From assembly GCA_947396885.1 (NCBI GenBank), contig OX377202.1:32913407-32977406 (forward strand): a stretch of 64,000 nt of DNA, in the 5' to 3' direction. Source of the stretch: Heligmosomoides polygyrus polygyrus. Lineage: Eukaryota; Nematoda; Chromadorea; Rhabditida; Heligmosomidae. A program made the position numbers and the translations under genes. Shown in pieces: positions 33,588 to 43,110 of the stretch; the stretch's first letter is position 1; every line of letters starts with the position of its first letter. The notes under the pieces are model-generated. The model was not told the DNA's origin and searched no databases. It saw nothing but the letters and a program-made list of their open reading frames with translations.

Positions 33588-34233
33588 CTAATAGTACTAC
33601 GTATTCTTTCCAGGCGATCTTAATTGTATGTATATGTATATATAAGTATTTATATAATACACCAATTGCTTTAGTTGGTTGCTTACTATTATTGCAGTGG
33701 AGGTAGCGGATCCCACTCTTTATCTTGAGCAAATACCGCGCTCTATTTCCACTGCCTTGCGACTTCTCGCTGAGTATCAAACCTCACACCTTCGTTGTTG
33801 CCCATTTCTTAGGATTTCGCGCATAATATCTTAAACACCCCTTCCCCCCTTTTTCCAATTCTTTTCCACTTCTTGCCGTCCTTTTCCTATCTTGTTAGGC
33901 TTCCTCCGTTTCTTTTGTTTTTCACATTTCTATATTATCTCTTGTTATTCTCTAGGTCACTCCGTTCTTCTGCTAAGTAATGGTGTTAGTTATTCAGATT
34001 CATTACCAATTTTTACAGTTTCAGGTACCTTCAGTTTGTATAGGACGAGTACGTGAGTTAGCTCCTTTTTGTTCTCTTTTTGTTAATTTATACTTTATTT
34101 TATTTATTCTTTTTATATGTAGCATCTCCCCGTCCCACTGATGAGCCACCGGGGAGATGCTACATCAAAAGGTTCGTATGTGGATTAGTGGCGAAACGAA
34201 CCTGATTTAAACTTGTTAATTTTATACATATTG
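32655..34233 (+). repeat. Right pseudo-LTR: RT C-terminus plus 3' UTR
   Basis: Duplicate of 26,961-28,539. The shared end TATACATATTG at 34,233 marks the element's 3' boundary; the flank continues AAAATAAAGCGCAACGC. Confidence 0.95.
34117..34202 (+). ncRNA. Hairpin with hammerhead-core boxes, right repeat copy
   Basis: Exact second copy of the structure at 28,423-28,508 (offset 5,694). It lies at the element's 3' end, about 30 bases before the boundary. Confidence 0.35.
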
Positions 34234-34461
34234 AAAATAAAGCGCAACGCATTATTCTTGAGAGGGTGAACATGAGAGGATGATTGCTCAGAATTTATTA
34301 CATATTTGAGACCACAACCAATAAAGAGTAGAATGCACTGTTGTAGGCGGTCCACAGAGGAACAAGACATGAAGTAGAGCACTTTGTCTTCGTTTTTGTT
34401 CCCATTCATCAGCAGTTCATAGACAGCACAGTTTGTTCTTTGAGCCTATTATAGGTTGGAG

Positions 34462-34590
34462 ATGTCTACTGTAATTCCGACATTTGCTTTGTTGGCCGCT
34501 GTGTTTCTGAACTCCGCATATGCCGAAGACCTCAATTTCTTTATGTTATCGGACACGGATTGGAAAGAATTCGACGGTTATTTCTACAAG
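34462..34590 (+). CDS. First exon of a secreted protein, possibly C-type lectin-like
   Basis: The ATG at 34,462 opens 43 codons ending at a good donor (AAG/GTATGT at 34,591, phase 0). The start STVIPTFALLAAVFLNSAYA is a clear signal peptide with likely cleavage after AYA. The mature part ends DTDWKEFDGYFYK, which resembles the first strand of nematode C-type lectin domains (W.EF.G.CYK), though the usual cysteine is absent here. No second exon is identifiable; a snap-back hairpin starts 30 bases downstream and may have disrupted the gene. It lies 230 bases beyond the Penelope-like element. The exon is convincing; the lectin call is tentative. Confidence 0.5.
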
Positions 34591-34620
34591 GTATGTAAAT
34601 ACTGTCCGAGTTCCTTGTCG

Positions 34621-34703
34621 GTCTGACCATTACCCTTGCAGCGCGGTCAAACCGGTGGTGCGCCACCACCGGTTTACCGTGCTGCAAGTGGTAGTGGTCA
34701 GAC
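34621..34703. repeat. 40-base-arm hairpin next to the signal-peptide exon
   Basis: GTCTGACCATTACCCTTGCA… at 34,621-34,660 is mirrored by 34,664-34,703 with about three mismatches and a 3-base centre. It lies in the first intron or decayed part of the preceding exon's gene. Confidence 0.9.
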
Positions 34704-36946
34704 TGAATCAAGAAATGTTCTGGAGCCTAGTGCTGGGCAGAGACATGGAAACTAATGTTTGCAATGTTATGTCTTACGTCCCACATCCCGTGATGCAAGG
34801 GTGTCTGGAGGCTCCCCTAGGTACCGGATTGCGGTCCGCTTAGAGCAGAATTCCAGTCTGCTAGTTTTGGTGAGAAGCTACCACATCGTATGCTGGAATA
34901 TGTTCTCGTCTGTTCTTGAGATTCCACGTGGGGAGGAGGAGTAGCGCGCTCAGTGAGCCACAACATTTATGCCCTGGTTTGGAGAGATTGGTATCTCGCC
35001 AATAAAGTAATAGGTTGGAGGCTCATCTTATTCTGAATTTCTCTGAAGGTTTTAGGATAATGTTATGCACCGTTCGAAAGAAAATGATTTGATCTATTAG
35101 GGAATCTGATCCTTTTTAAATTTTATCAGTTGGCAGGTCATTAAGGTGCAAATCGAAAAACAAAAACAAAAACAACCTGCGCCACCAGCTCCTTTTCTCT
35201 GCTTACGTTTGAAGTCTTTCGCACGACATTTCGAAATAGAATGATTCTTTCTCTACAAGAATGAGTGCTGTGTTTTCGTTACCTTTGATTTTCAATAGTT
35301 ACATTAGAAGGTCAGGGTGTTAAAGTGCATGTTATACAAGCAGCTCCTACTTTTTGACTAAATTTTCATTCCACATTGATAGCCTAAAGATTAGAAAAAT
35401 TCGGAATGATAAACGAAACATACCTCCTGATAGAACGAAACATTGCCTTTCAAATAACCCATACGAAAAAAGGTTGGTAAAGGACATTTTTCTATAACAC
35501 TGACAAATCGAAGTGGGAGGAAGGGAACATACCTTCTGATAGAACAAATTCTCTTTTCACCGGCATATTAAGTTGTGCAAGCCTTAAGAGAAATTGAGGA
35601 TAAGAAGTGAAAAAATTTCGGGACTTAGAATCCGACCTAACAGGGTCTTAAGCATTTCCTACTAGACCACTTTTACGTCGAAATGAGCACTTTTCAATTC
35701 AGATTGGACATCTGCTAGGCTAGCATTAAGAGATTTGAAACCTAATCGGACTTTTCCAAATTGGAATGACCTTCAGGCGGGTTAAACCACAGAGTTAATA
35801 AAATTATTAGAATAATTTCTTGTTTAAGGAAAATGCTGTATAACATTTTTTAAAATTTTTTCGTTTACCTGCCAATAGATGTTATAATTTTATAAAATTT
35901 TTGCTTTTTGAGAAAAATAATGAATTAAGTTTTGTCTTAAAGCACAGAAAAGATGCAAGCATAAAACACATCAAAATATAGGATCACGCCATGCATTCAA
36001 AATGTTCGATGCAACTTTTATTTGACTTTTTGACTTTTTTTGATAGAGCAGATGATGCCACTAACGTAAATCATCAGAGCGATGATATGCGTGTTTGTTA
36101 CAGTTTTTTGTTATTTCGTTTCTAAGCGACAAAATCTATGCAGACAGAAATTCTGCCGTCAAAAGAATAAAAATCGCGACGTCTTGGAAAAGGATGGCGG
36201 AGTCTCTTTTTTTAGCGATAAAAATGGCTACCTTTTTGCTTTATAAAACAAGCTTCAAATCGCTGTTTTTGCTTGAGAATTACAACTTTTTTTGTAAAAT
36301 ATATTTTCACTTGTTTGGTAGATAAATTTAAACTTCAACGAAAGTTATGCTAAAATTTTCCCTGAACAGAAAACTGCTCTAACTTTTTGTAGAATCTCCA
36401 GTTTCTTGTAGAAGAAGCTTTTTCTAATTTGGAAGAGTTAGCTTGGATTTCAAAAGTATTAGGGCTATGCTATGCTCCCGCGAAGGAGGTCGTCGCCGTC
36501 CCGAGACGATTCACGGACGTTTTGCACTGGAGCGCGTTTTCAGCGCCGAACTTGGACCGTTGCCAAGCGCCCGGAAGGGCGACGTCAGACGGCTTCGTTT
36601 TGTGTTTTTCGATATTTTTTTGTAGCTTAGTTCAATTCCTATCAAGTCTTCTAGCTTTCGCCGTCGTTGTTTTTTGCCGGGGAGGGGGATTTTTCCCTGC
36701 CTGCTCCCACTTAGGTGCTTTGTATGACTTCTATGCTATTGCATGCGTGGAAACGCACATTGTTGTGCTAGACAGGTCACGTGAGGACCCTGTTGACGTG
36801 TGCAGCACAGAAATGTGATATTGCGCAGGCAAGATTTTTTTGTGTAATGTTTTGCTGGCGGGGGGGGGGGGGGGGGAGGGCTTTGCAGGAGGCTAGCTAG
36901 CTTTTTTGCCTAGTCCGTCGGTTTTTTCGGGGTCACCGGCACCACT
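34704..36946. other. Non-coding; diverged repeat at ~35,040-35,310 and a poly-G run
   Basis: The stretch ~35,040-35,310 resembles the arms of the inverted element at 42.1-43.1 kb (GAAAGAAAATGATTTGATCTAT; CTCTGCTTACG; TTCTTTCTCTACAAGAATG). 35.5-36.4 kb is AT-rich. A GC-rich patch lies at 36,470-36,600 with no recognised product. An ~18-base G run is at ~36,859. Confidence 0.4.
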
Positions 36947-36994
36947 CACGCCAACCGCGTCACCATCATGCCCAAGGACATCCAGCTGGCTTAG
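36947..36994 (+). pseudogene. Fragment of histone H3 C-terminal coding sequence
   Basis: The frame at 36,947 reads HANRVTIMPKDIQLA followed by TAG. Histone H3 proteins carry HAKRVTIMPKDIQLA near their C-terminus, so 14 of 15 residues match and the codons are GC-rich as in real histone genes. The final RRIRGERA is lost: the first arginine codon is replaced by TAG and the sequence diverges into a repeat. Upstream similarity fades within ~20 bases. It is a ~50-base relic, probably caught at a repeat junction. Confidence 0.7.
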
Positions 36995-37200
36995 GGAGGC
37001 CACCCGTCGGCGGTGCACCGCAGACGGGTGCCATCTCGTAGACGCCGTCCCGCGAATGGGGAGTAGGAAGACCTCTCGTCTTCTGTCGGGGGCGATCCAC
37101 GGATGGCATGGCAGGCCGCAACGAGTGGCCCGGCGCGATTCCCGACCGTACGAGGATGCTTCCGCGGGAGTATAACATAGGCCTTAGGCTGGCGTCGAAG
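36995..37200. repeat. GC-rich repeat related to 4,440-4,540
   Basis: GCGGTGCACCGCAGACGG, GTCCCGCGAA and GTATAACATAGGCCTTAGG parallel CTGCGGTGCACC, GTCCCGCGAG and CTATACCATAGGCCTAAG at 4.47-4.53 kb. It directly abuts the H3 fragment. Confidence 0.6.
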
Positions 37201-39212
37201 GGTATGCAATCCATCTTTAAAGCGTCCATTTCGACGTGAAAATGATATTTGTATAGTGCCGTCATTCCGTGTGTCACGTAACGGGTTGCACAGAGAGGGA
37301 GCAGCATATGATACCGCGCTGTATGCCGGCCGGTTGCGCCTTTTTAGCTTAGTGAAATGCAATGGTCGGAAGCGCTGTATTTTTGGCGCGCTGTGAGGAT
37401 CACGCAACGGATGTCTGAATTCGTGCCACAAACGCAAATATGGATATAGACGACGTGCTATGGACATGGACCAACAACGATACAGATTCTGAATACGCTA
37501 CGTAGACTTGGTGCAACTAGCGTCCGGCTGAGAAGAAGTAATATTGTAGTCGTCGCGTAACAAGCGTCCGGTTTCTGAATGCTATAGACGTCGTCCACCG
37601 TCCTATATGATAAGTGGGAACGCATCTGTGTGTATGCATCTAAGCATGTTGTAGAGGGAGGGGAAGGAGACTTACTTGTTCAGGAATAGTTAAATGGGTA
37701 TGCCACCGCACAATAAACGGTATCAATCAGCCAACCAGTGACGATTTATTTTATCCATTTTTCTGCAGATTAGATTCCTTTACAGTGAGAACCGCGCTGT
37801 CCTATCCAAGTGTGTGTGTATGCCTGTCGCCACGTGGAAACCGGGGCATACCTTCGAGCACAGATCCCAGAATGCGAGGAGGGTGGGCGAGCTCCATAGA
37901 AATCTTTTTAAATACTCTGTCACCATATCCTATTATACAATTCTATATAACATTTTAGGCCTCATATTTACTGTAACAAAGCTAAGAAGGATGTTCGCAG
38001 CCAGTAGGCCGCCGAACGTCACCATGTAGTAAAAACATCGTAAACAAAGTTCCCAAATACGGAAAAAATTGCTGGTAGCACCACTAGGCGGGCTGCGACG
38101 TCGGAACGTCCCATTCTGTGCTCCACTTATGCTGCATACACCGTTCGTTCTTACGCAGCGCGCCGATGTCGGCTACTGAGCAATCTGGACATATATGATT
38201 CCCCACCAGTTCTCGTCGAAAGAAGTGTGAAAGTTCAGTAGGTGATGTGCAAAACCCCCTCCATACGTAATAGGAAGAGTTCATGCGACATGGGGTACTT
38301 CCGCTGTTGTGGAGATGCTTTGTTGCGATCAAATCCTTTGTCGCCAGACGTTTCTTGAACCCACACCACATGCTAACTGGGAAGGAATGCTCTTCGCCAT
38401 TACAACACCACCGCAGCTTGATCAAACGTAAATTCCACATCTCGTGCGAACAATCAACATTCATCCGGGATGTGCTGATAGATGGAGTCAGCATGAAAGC
38501 AGATAAGCTGAAGGCCTTGATGGAAACAATTCAATTCATTTTCTTTGAGCCGCTGGTGGCTGATATTGATCACGAGTTTGTAAGCTGCTATAGCAATGTC
38601 TTGCTGCAAGGAGGCCAGGCGCTTTACATACACTGTTGGAGATAATGATAGATCCACTCAAATTTTTGGTTTTTTCTTGTATTCCTAGGAATTGTGAGCC
38701 GCTTCGAGCAAAATTTCACTACAGTTACAAAGAGCAAAGATATAGCAAGAAGAACAACAAGAGCTCGCTAATTCACAAGACCAGTCCTTGGTGTTATTTT
38801 TTTAGCTTTGTCAGTGCCCCTACTACTGTACAAGAGATATTCACGAGCCCTTTACAGGTGTTGAAAAAATTAAACTTTCGAGCGGATCTATCATTATGTC
38901 CAGCAGTGAATATTCCGCCTTATATCGTTTTATATATGAAAAAACCGTCAGAGCGGCCTCTCGGCCGCACTGGAGGCTTCTTGACGGCTTCGCCATAGCA
39001 ATAACTTCTCACCATCAATTGCAGCTGCCACCAGTGTCATGGTTTCTGCTGGAAGAACACCTTAACTACGTCGATTGGGGCAAGTTGGAAAGAATATAGA
39101 AAAAACGACATCCACAAAAAATCGATAATCTGATCAAAATCGATTGATGGCAATCGATACTTCAAAAACGAACTTCAGATACGTGTTCAGCGACCTCGAT
39201 TACACCAGGGCT
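37201..39212. other. Non-coding; one hairpin-block fragment
   Basis: GCAGCCAGTAGGCCGCCGAACGT near 37,997 is a fragment of the block at 6,060 and 26,514. The 120- to 136-codon frames at 38,084-38,645 overlap on both strands and show no motif. Confidence 0.4.
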
Positions 39213-39416
39213 GAAGTTTCGGGCCATTGATCGCCATCAATTGTCGAGTATCGCCAATACGGCCTTCCCCTACTCCAGTTGTGACGGAAACACATACATA
39301 CATACATACATACACACACAAACACACACACACACACGTACACACGCACACACATACGTACACACGCACACACATACACACGCACACACGCACACACGCA
39401 TACATACACACATACA
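39213..39416. repeat. ~80-base module followed by (CA/CATA)n microsatellite
   Basis: TGAAGTTTCG…GATCGCCATCAATTG…GCCAATACGGCCTTC precedes about 120 bases of CATA/CACA repeats. The same module and microsatellite occur at 41,216-41,444. Cys/Val/Tyr- or His/Thr-rich open frames here are artefacts. Confidence 0.85.
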
Positions 39417-39566
39417 CTTTGACTCCTTCATATATACAGTGCGTTTCAAAAGCATGTATCCACTTCAAAATTTGCCTATATCTCGTTTTGCGTTCACTTA
39501 TTCAAGCCCGCACTAGCTCCACTAGATTCCTCGCAGTCGAGGATAGGTAACCACTATACCTTCGTC

Positions 39567-39745
39567 CTTTTCGAATTTCGAATAATTTCGAATTTTGAAT
39601 ATTCGAATATTCGAGAAATTCCAATATTCGATATATTCGTTTATTTGAATATTCGAGAAAGTCCAATATTCGAATTATTCGTTTATTCGAGTATTCGAAA
39701 GAAGCCAATATTCGAATGTTCGTTTATTCGAATATTCGATTTTTT
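39567..39745. repeat. ATTCGAATATTCGA array
   Basis: Tandem variants of TTCGAATATTCGAGAAA. It shares composition with the MITEs at 40,909 and 60,992, but clear terminal repeats were not seen in this copy. Confidence 0.7.
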
Positions 39746-40394
39746 TTTACCAATCACTCAACGAGTTAGTGGCACTCCTCTTCGAAAACCAGGGAGGTAT
39801 GACCTTATGATAAGAACGGTGTTTTGTTTAGCGCGTCGTTCAAAGTGCGCTGAATTGCGTGTATGCAATCTGACAAGGGAAGGGTCTGAAGCCCATGTCT
39901 GAAAGGGAAGAGCGAGTCATATAGGGAAAATCCCCACCCCTCAATTAGTATCAAAATGTGTTTATTTTTTGCCAAATCGTTAAACACAAGGAGTAGGGGG
40001 TCCTTGTAGTTACAATAGAATTCGTGGATCTTGTACGCCCGCGATGCTCCTGCCGACAAGTGGCTCGGAGCGCAGAGCCGTTGCTTTATGGGTGGGACGT
40101 CGGGGTTCGATTCTCCTGCTCTGCTGCATTTTCGTATTTCGTATGGTTGGTTGAGATTTGAACGATTCCGACATCTATAACATTTTCAGATGTTTTTTTT
40201 TTTGCCTAATTTACCAGCTGTACGCCGTGGAGAGTAACTTTCTTGTTTACACTGACCGGTTTTTTAACCACAAGACAATGAGAAAGCTGCTCAACATAAT
40301 GGTGTATAAAGGTTCAACACCAGTGATGCACTAGCACAAGGTGCATGAAACAGAAGCACTGGTCAGAATCGGACAGCGTATAAAGGCTACAGGT
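39746..40394. other. No gene seen; weak Pol III-like boxes at ~40,055-40,115
   Basis: TGGCTCGGAGCG and GGTTCGATTCT are spaced like A and B boxes, but no cloverleaf can be drawn. Otherwise unremarkable. Confidence 0.35.
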
Positions 40395-40830
40395 ACACCA
40401 GCGACACCACCTTCGATGTCATTATAACAAATCCTTTCTCCTTCAGCCACCCGAAGCTATCCGCAGTTTCGACACTTTCCTTCAGGATGTTGTCCCTTTT
40501 TTGCAGGTCAAAAGGAAAGTCGTGCACAATGACGTGGGAGTGAAATCGTTCCACCCGAAAACGTTATCAAATGTCCTCTGCTTGCTTGCCTCTCCACGTC
40601 TATCAGTTCATCTTTCGGATCCCAGTCTTCTTCTTGTTCTTCCACCATTTCCAGCTGTTCGTTCTCGTCAACTTCAAGTTTTCGAAGTCCTTGAGTATGC
40701 TGGCCGTCCGTTCGGCCAGCTTGATTTCTTCCCTCGAAGGCTCCTTGTCTAAAGGTTGGCCACACTTCAGCGTGAGCAGGTGGATCACCACTCGTGCATC
40801 TACAGACATTGTTGGTGTTAGGTTTTAGGA
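40395..40830 (-). pseudogene. Frameshifted coding-like region, unknown
   Basis: Minus-strand frames look protein-like in succession. ARVVIHLLTLKCGQPLDKEP then EEIKLAERTASILKDFE lie in one frame. LEVDENEQLEMVEEQEEDW then DPKDELIDVERQASRGHL follow in the next. NILKESVETADSFGWLKEKG then MTSKVVSLVYL and a stop at ~40,397 are in a third. One-base shifts connect them. The composition (acidic, then mixed) suggests a decayed gene or transposon ORF. I do not recognise the family and see no introns. Confidence 0.35.
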
Positions 40831-40860
40831 AACCTTCAGCAGACCTCCGATTTCCAGGTG

Positions 40861-40908
40861 ACACACACACGCACACACACACACACACACATACACACAC
40901 ACACACAC
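40861..40908. repeat. (CA)n microsatellite
   Basis: About 24 CA units with a few interruptions. Its last eight bases also serve as the apparent target duplication of the next element. Confidence 0.9.
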
Positions 40909-41174
40909 TACACTTATGCTCTCGCAAAAATTTCGAATTTTCGAATGGCTTCGAATACCGAAAAATTTCAAGCATTCGAAATCGAATATATTCGAAAAAC
41001 GCGATTTTTCTGAATATTCGAATTCGAATGCATTCGAAAAACGAGATTTTTCGAGTAATCGAATTCGAATACTTTAGAAAAACGCGATTTTTCGAATATT
41101 CGACTTCGAATATTCAAATTCGAATGAAAATCAATCGAATACCTATTCGAATGGGCCATTCGAGCATAAGTATA
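40909..41174. mobile_element. TTCGAA-rich MITE, hAT-like
   Basis: Terminal inverted repeats TACACTTATGCTC / GAGCATAAGTATA enclose an internal array of ATTCGAA/CGAATATTCGA with GCGATTTTTC. Flanking octamers ACACACAC and ACACACTC resemble an 8-base target duplication, though the microsatellite makes this ambiguous. The inverted-orientation copy at 60,992-61,211 has a clean octamer duplication. No coding capacity. Confidence 0.65.
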
Positions 41175-41215
41175 ACACACTCCCACCCACACACGTACAC
41201 AAACACAAACACCAG

Positions 41216-41444
41216 GCCTGAAGTTTCGAGCCGCTGTTGATCGCCATCAATCGTCGAGTATCGCCAATACGGCCTTCTCCCGCTCCGGTTATCACGAAAA
41301 CACACACACATACATACATACATACATACATACATACATACATACATACATACATACATACATACATACATACATACATACATACATACATACATACATA
41401 CATACATACATACATACATACATACATACATACATACATACTCG
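41216..41444. repeat. Second copy of the ~80-base module with (CATA)n
   Basis: The module at 41,216-41,296 matches 39,213-39,290, followed by ~36 CATA units. Module plus microsatellite behaves like one repeat, suggesting that the module seeds the microsatellite. Confidence 0.85.
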
Positions 41445-42077
41445 CACACTACGGCTACACAGTGAAGTACAGCTCCCTCTCGTTATAACTCGTTTGAAGA
41501 GAACGGAGAAATTTTTTTTTACACCATGTTACACGGCTATCGGGCGACACCGAACCTTTGTCGAATGATGTCATTGCAAACGCGGTCCAATCGCGTTACT
41601 CCGGCCATCCACTTTAGCATCCTCGTCTCCATTACACTGACGCGTCTTTCGATATACGACTAATTAGTGAATGTTGTTAATATAAATCTAAAACTAATTC
41701 ACTTTGAAAAATATGGAAAAGCGACATTAATTATCGAAAAACCCAGTATGATCAGCGCGCTTTCACAACAATATAGCTCACCATCGGACGGAAGCTTCAT
41801 ATGTAAGAAGATCGACGAGCGAGACTAGACTTATCTGCAATTGAAGCCCCTAATGAAGACTTTTACTTGCGTTGCGCTTCGACGGTGGTGTTGAAAATAC
41901 ATAAACCACAGACATACCGCAGTGAACTCCCGCATAACAAAATCTAGTTGCCGGTACTTGCGTTCGGTTGGTTTGAATAATAGTTTCTGCGGGAGCTCTG
42001 TTTTACCGTAGCATTGTGGTCATAGTTGCGACTTTCTGATCAAATGTTTTCTCACGGATAGCCATTCGAAAACAAGT
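41445..42077. other. No feature recognised
   Basis: Nothing beyond simple sequence. Confidence 0.4.
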
Positions 42078-43110
42078 CCCATAAGTCTCCGCCGTTTTTT
42101 TCAACGTTTCACTGCAGATTTCTCCGGCGGTCTCTTGCACAGCGCTGCACAGCTTTCAAAAGAGAATGATTTGCTCTATCAGGATATATATTGCGTTTCT
42201 TTTTCCTCATGACTTTTGTCAATTTTTAGGTCGTTGAAGTGAAAAGTGAAAAAGTGAAAAAGTAGCCATTTGCGCACTTGTTCTCTCCGCTTAGGTGTGT
42301 AAGTTTTTGCGCAGTTTTTTATAGCACTTGGAAGACAATGTTCTGTACTACAAGAATATGTGTTGGTACCATTTTCTCACATGTCCTTTATTGATTTTTA
42401 GGTCGTCAAATTGGGAATTCCGACTTTTTCGTCCGAATTTTTACCAAATCTCCGGTTCTGTGGTTGAACTTTTTTGTTTGGTGTTATAGTCGTTTGGAAG
42501 AGGATATCTTGCTCAGTAAAAATTTGTGTTGCTATTATTGGGTCACGCTGATTTCTGTCGAATATCAACAACTGAAGAAGGAGAAGGAGTTGTTGGTGAA
42601 GACGATTATTCTCTTTTGGCGTTTTGTTGATATTCAAAAGAAATCAATAAACGCGACACAGATTCTTATAGAGCGAGACATTTTCTTTCGAATGACATAT
42701 AACACCTACCCAAAAAGCCCAATCGCAGGGCAGGAGCTGTCAGCAAAAATAACCATCCTCCTTCGGACGCCCCAATTTGATGGCCTAAAAATCAATAAAC
42801 GACAAATGAGCAAATAGGACCAACACATATTCTTGTAGTACAGAACATTGTCTTCCAAATGCTATTAAAAACTGCGCAAAAAATTACAAAGCTGAGCGGA
42901 GAGAACAAGTGCGCAAATGGCTACTTTTTCACTTTTTCACTTTCCAATTCAACGACCTAAAAATTGACAAAATTCACGATGAAAAAAGAAATGCAATAAA
43001 TGGTCTAATAGAGTAAATCATTCTCTTTCGAACGCTGTGCAGCGCTATGCAAGAGACCGCCGGCGAAATCTGCAGTGAATCGTTGAAAAAAAACGACGAA
43101 GACTAATGGG
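42078..43110. repeat. ~1-kb inverted-repeat element, ~330-base arms
   Basis: Left arm 42,078-~42,415 and right arm ~42,770-43,110 are imperfect reverse complements. Both ends carry CCCAT.AGTCT/AGACT.ATGGG and TTTTTTTCAACG/CGTTGAAAAAAA. The outer flank is TCCCAT/ATGGGA. The ~350-base centre has a 117-codon open frame without motifs. Related DNA is at ~35,040-35,310. It is probably a non-autonomous foldback element. Confidence 0.75.

Larger units (their letters stand above)
26961..34233 (+). mobile_element. Young permuted Penelope-like element with direct repeats (Naiad-like)
   Basis: Two direct repeats (26,961-28,539 and 32,655-34,233; constant offset 5,694) flank a unit that carries a GIY-YIG/reverse-transcriptase ORF on the plus strand and a spliced gene on the minus strand. 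The upstream repeat is a 5'-truncated copy of the element's 3' end. Partial head-to-tail copies forming pseudo-LTRs are typical of Penelope-like elements. I found one base change between the repeats (27,904 versus 33,598), so they are very young. The region is far more AT-rich than its flanks. N-terminal GIY-YIG is the permuted arrangement known for the Naiad/Chlamys clade. Target duplications could not be identified. An alternative is two independent insertions flanking host DNA. Confidence 0.8.

Noticed and set aside
38084..38645. Overlapping ORFs of 120-136 codons on both strands
   Set aside because: Mutually antisense frames with no motif; no way to choose either as real from sequence alone.
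40045..40130. A possible tRNA or tRNA-derived SINE (TGGCTCGGAGCG and GGTTCGATTCT boxes)
   Set aside because: No acceptor or anticodon stem can be drawn and no second copy was seen in the window.
39187..41488. Cys/Val/Tyr-rich and His/Thr-rich ORFs
   Set aside because: Translations of CA and CATA microsatellites.
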